From the NCBI RefSeq assembly GCF_008014695.1, contig NZ_VOXE01000001.1, positions 310,001 to 374,000 of the forward strand: 64,000 bases of DNA, in the 5' to 3' direction. Position numbers and translations under genes: made by a program. Each line of letters starts with the position of its first letter. Positions within the stretch are counted from its first letter, which is position 1. Origin of the DNA: Chryseobacterium sp. GTDB taxonomy: Bacteria > Bacteroidota > Bacteroidia > Flavobacteriales > Weeksellaceae. The notes beneath the pieces were generated by a model. The model was not told the origin of the DNA and ran no database searches. It saw nothing but the letters and a program-made list of their open reading frames with translations. Below, piece after piece: positions 62,061 through 64,000 of the stretch.

Positions 62061-62630
62061 ATGAAAAACAACCCCGCCCTTAAAGGCTTACTGATTTCTG
62101 TAACTGTAGTTCTGATGGCCTTTGGGATATATTTCTTTTTTCTGGCAAAGAAAAATGAGTTTTTAGTGGACAATCCTACCGCCAATACCTACTATTTCAA
62201 AATCAATAACGGCACCGAGAAAATTATATCTGCCGGACAGTATGTAAAAGTTGATCTAGAGAAAGGCAGGAACTCCATCAAAGTTTTTGACGATAAAAAA
62301 TCACTCCTTTACGATTCAGCTTTCACCGTAAATAAGGTGAGAGGTCTCCTGAATATCGCACATCAGGATTATTATATCAATACACAATATTATGGGTATA
62401 ATTTAAAGAAAGATTCCTTACTTTTGGCACTGGATAAAACGCTGATTAACGGAAAACTCTATTTGGGAGCTCCACAGCATTTTAACAAACTTTATACCGA
62501 CGACTTTTATTATAATGTGGATGAAGATTATGACAAACTCATCAAAAACATCCAGCAAATTGAATCACGAACCAAAATCTTCAGAAAGCAGGATTTTCTG
62601 AATTATTATAAAGAATATTATAAATTTTGA
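62061..62630 (+). CDS. Membrane-anchored protein of unknown function
   Basis: A 189-residue protein with one N-terminal membrane anchor, about residues 9-28 (GLLISVTVVLMAFGIYFFFL), and an extracytoplasmic part. The first 60 residues after the anchor resemble a small beta domain (YYFKINNGTEKIISAGQYVKVDLEKG). The rest is Tyr- and Lys-rich, with QDYYINTQYYGYNLKKDSLL. I do not recognise the family. It is coupled to ubiE (4-base overlap of stop and TTG start) and lies upstream of the porT-like gene, so it may be tied to outer-membrane or quinone functions. Confidence 0.72.
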   Translation: MKNNPALKGLLISVTVVLMAFGIYFFFLAKKNEFLVDNPTANTYYFKINNGTEKIISAGQYVKVDLEKGRNSIKVFDDKKSLLYDSAFTVNKVRGLLNIAHQDYYINTQYYGYNLKKDSLLLALDKTLINGKLYLGAPQHFNKLYTDDFYYNVDEDYDKLIKNIQQIESRTKIFRKQDFLNYYKEYYKF

Positions 62631-63358
62631 AAAAGAAATTGGAACAGGTAACTCCTTATAATTCCGAAGCCAGCAAAAAAAGTCAGGTTGAGGATATGTT
62701 TGACAATATTGCGCCGAAATATGACCTGTTGAATCATGTTCTCTCGATGAAAATTGATGTTCTCTGGAGGAATACCCTCGTAAAGTGGATGAATCAGGAC
62801 AAGCCTCAGGAGGTTTTGGACGTGGCCACAGGCACTGGTGATCTTGCGATTGCAGTGCAAAAAGGAACCAATGCTAAAGTGGTGGGACTCGATTTGTCGC
62901 AACAAATGTTAAATGTTGGGATTATTAAAATAAAAAAACTTAAATTAGACGACAAAATTTCCATGCAGAAGGGGGATGCCGAAAAGCTTCCGTTTGAAGA
63001 CAATCGTTTTGATGCAGTTTCCGTATCATTCGGTGTTAGGAATTTTGAAAATCTTACTAAGGGACTGGCCGAATTAAGAAGAGTAGTAAAAGAAAACAGA
63101 AGCGTTTACATTCTTGAATTTTCAAAGGTTGAAGGCTTTTTAGGGCCGTTTTATATGTTTTATTTTAGAAATATCCTTCCACTGATTGGAAGGCTTGTTT
63201 CTAAAGATAACAGAGCTTATACTTATCTTCCGGATTCGGTGAACTCATTTCCTTACGGAGAAAAAATGAAGAAAATCCTGTTAGAGGTAGGATTTAAAAA
63301 AGTAGAATATAAAAAACTGAGCTTAGGCATTGCCACGATTTATAAAGTAACCAAATAA
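62627..63358 (+). CDS. ubiE: Demethylmenaquinone methyltransferase
   Basis: A 243-residue SAM methyltransferase (MenG/UbiE). It starts with TTG, overlapping the preceding TGA (TTGA). The family start SQVEDMFDNIAPKYDLLNHVLSM, the motif VLDVATGTGDLAIAV, GDAEKLPFEDNRFDAVSVSFGVRNFEN, and the tail SLGIATIYKVTK are diagnostic. It methylates demethylmenaquinone to menaquinone, the main quinone of Flavobacteriia. The porT-like gene starts 2 bases after its stop. Confidence 0.93.
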   Translation: MKKKLEQVTPYNSEASKKSQVEDMFDNIAPKYDLLNHVLSMKIDVLWRNTLVKWMNQDKPQEVLDVATGTGDLAIAVQKGTNAKVVGLDLSQQMLNVGIIKIKKLKLDDKISMQKGDAEKLPFEDNRFDAVSVSFGVRNFENLTKGLAELRRVVKENRSVYILEFSKVEGFLGPFYMFYFRNILPLIGRLVSKDNRAYTYLPDSVNSFPYGEKMKKILLEVGFKKVEYKKLSLGIATIYKVTK

Positions 63359-63360
63359 AC

Positions 63361-64000
63361 ATGAATAAATTTTTATTAAAATCACTTGTTCTAGCATCAT
63401 TAGGAGTAGCCACTTTTGCAGATGCACAATTCCGGACCCGAAACAGAATGGACCGCAGTGAAGAATTGGATCAGCAGCAGTTCAGCTGGGGTTTTTATCT
63501 GAACGGCAACAGGTTTGATTATCACTTGGTGCTTCATCCGAAATACGGAATGAATTTAGACAAAAATTTGGTGGTCGTTACGCCTACATACAGCTTTGGA
63601 GCGGGATTAATCGGTAAATTAAGACTGAACGACGATTTTGATCTGAGAGTTGAGCCTGGTTTGCAGTTTACAGAAAGGGAACTGAAATTCGAAACCCAGT
63701 CTAATGATCAGTATCAGTACGGAAATCCTACCAATCCCCCTTTTACACCAATTGTTCTGAAGGAAGAGGATAAAATCCGAAATGTAAAATCTACCTATGT
63801 TGATATTCCAATTCTTCTAGAGTTTCACGGCAACAGATGGTACAATTCACGCCCTTATGCTGCGGCAGGGGTTAATTACATTGCCAATTTGCAGTCCAAT
63901 TCAGACAGTTCTGATGATAACTTACAGCAGATTTACAGATCTACTACGCATAATTTTGCATGGTCTGCCGAAATCGGGATGCAGTTTTATTTCAGCAGAT
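63361..64000 (+). CDS. porT: PorT-like T9SS outer-membrane protein (cut by window end)
   Basis: 213 codons are visible; the gene runs off the right edge. The signal peptide MNKFLLKSLVLASLGVATFADA-Q is followed by FRTRNRMDRSEELDQQQFSWGFYLNGNRFDYHL and repeated barrel-like strands (GLIGKLRLNDDFDLRVEPGLQF). The pairing with ubiE and the sequence pattern fit PorT, an outer-membrane protein needed for type IX secretion. A general outer-membrane beta-barrel (porin-like) protein is the alternative. With four T9SS cargo genes in the window, a T9SS part is fitting. Confidence 0.78.
   Translation, partial: MNKFLLKSLVLASLGVATFADAQFRTRNRMDRSEELDQQQFSWGFYLNGNRFDYHLVLHPKYGMNLDKNLVVVTPTYSFGAGLIGKLRLNDDFDLRVEPGLQFTERELKFETQSNDQYQYGNPTNPPFTPIVLKEEDKIRNVKSTYVDIPILLEFHGNRWYNSRPYAAAGVNYIANLQSNSDSSDDNLQQIYRSTTHNFAWSAEIGMQFYFSR

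Overview
The window looks like a chromosomal segment of a Flavobacteriia bacterium of the Chryseobacterium clade (Weeksellaceae). This is inferred from gene content, not from a search. The signs are: AT-rich DNA with short gaps; repeated Bacteroidota-type -7 boxes (TAnnTTTG); proteins with type IX secretion (T9SS) C-terminal sorting domains ending in KFIKK or KFIKN; gldF/gldG and a porT-like gene; a mevalonate-pathway kinase; menaquinone-type ubiE; and a bacterial carotenoid operon. No rRNA, tRNA, CRISPR array, insertion sequence or prophage was seen.

Layout. 1-9.4 kb holds housekeeping and envelope genes: a CNNM/CBS protein, clpS, a PD40-M28-PDZ peptidase, udk, a DivIC-like protein, a methylmalonyl-CoA mutase small subunit, a THUMP-like methyltransferase, a small lipoprotein and an M20 dipeptidase. 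9.5-12.9 kb holds two paralogous T9SS cargo proteins with a decayed third copy between them. 13-24 kb holds etfBA, a bifunctional nuclease, a nucleoside permease, thiolase, a UMF1 transporter, mevalonate kinase, a UbiA prenyltransferase and proline dehydrogenase. 24-31.6 kb holds priA, a PBP4-type dacB, a T9SS M1 peptidase and a BspA-type T9SS surface protein flanked by repeats that look like recombination scars. 31.7-45.3 kb holds kbl, an outer-membrane-like protein, a HemJ-like gene, gldF-gldG, lipB, a trpG/pabA-type amidotransferase, a cytochrome c lipoprotein, lysS, gyrB and a diacylglycerol kinase-like gene.

45.3-56.1 kb is the most distinctive part. A leftward operon (TetR-like regulator, ABC1 kinase, DUF2805 remnant, SDR, MarR-like regulator, photolyase) is divergent from a rightward carotenoid operon (crtI, crtB, an unknown secreted protein, crtZ, a CrtYcd-type lycopene cyclase, SRPBCC, SDR/DUF2867). 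Together they suggest a light and oxidative protection island that makes a zeaxanthin-type carotenoid and repairs UV damage, with two regulators in the facing operon. The GGPP supply gene crtE is not in the window. The final 8 kb holds ggt, threonine dehydrogenase (partner of the distant kbl), a probable pseudo-deacetylase, a metallophosphoesterase, a FabH-like synthase, a membrane-anchored unknown, ubiE and the start of a porT-like gene cut by the window edge.

Four T9SS cargo genes, gldFG and porT show a strong investment in T9SS secretion and gliding-type surface functions. No clearly new multi-gene system was found. The best leads are the divergent photoprotection operons with their unknown secreted member, an SDR lacking the catalytic Tyr, a frameshifted DUF2805 gene, and remnants showing birth and death of tandem T9SS cargo genes.
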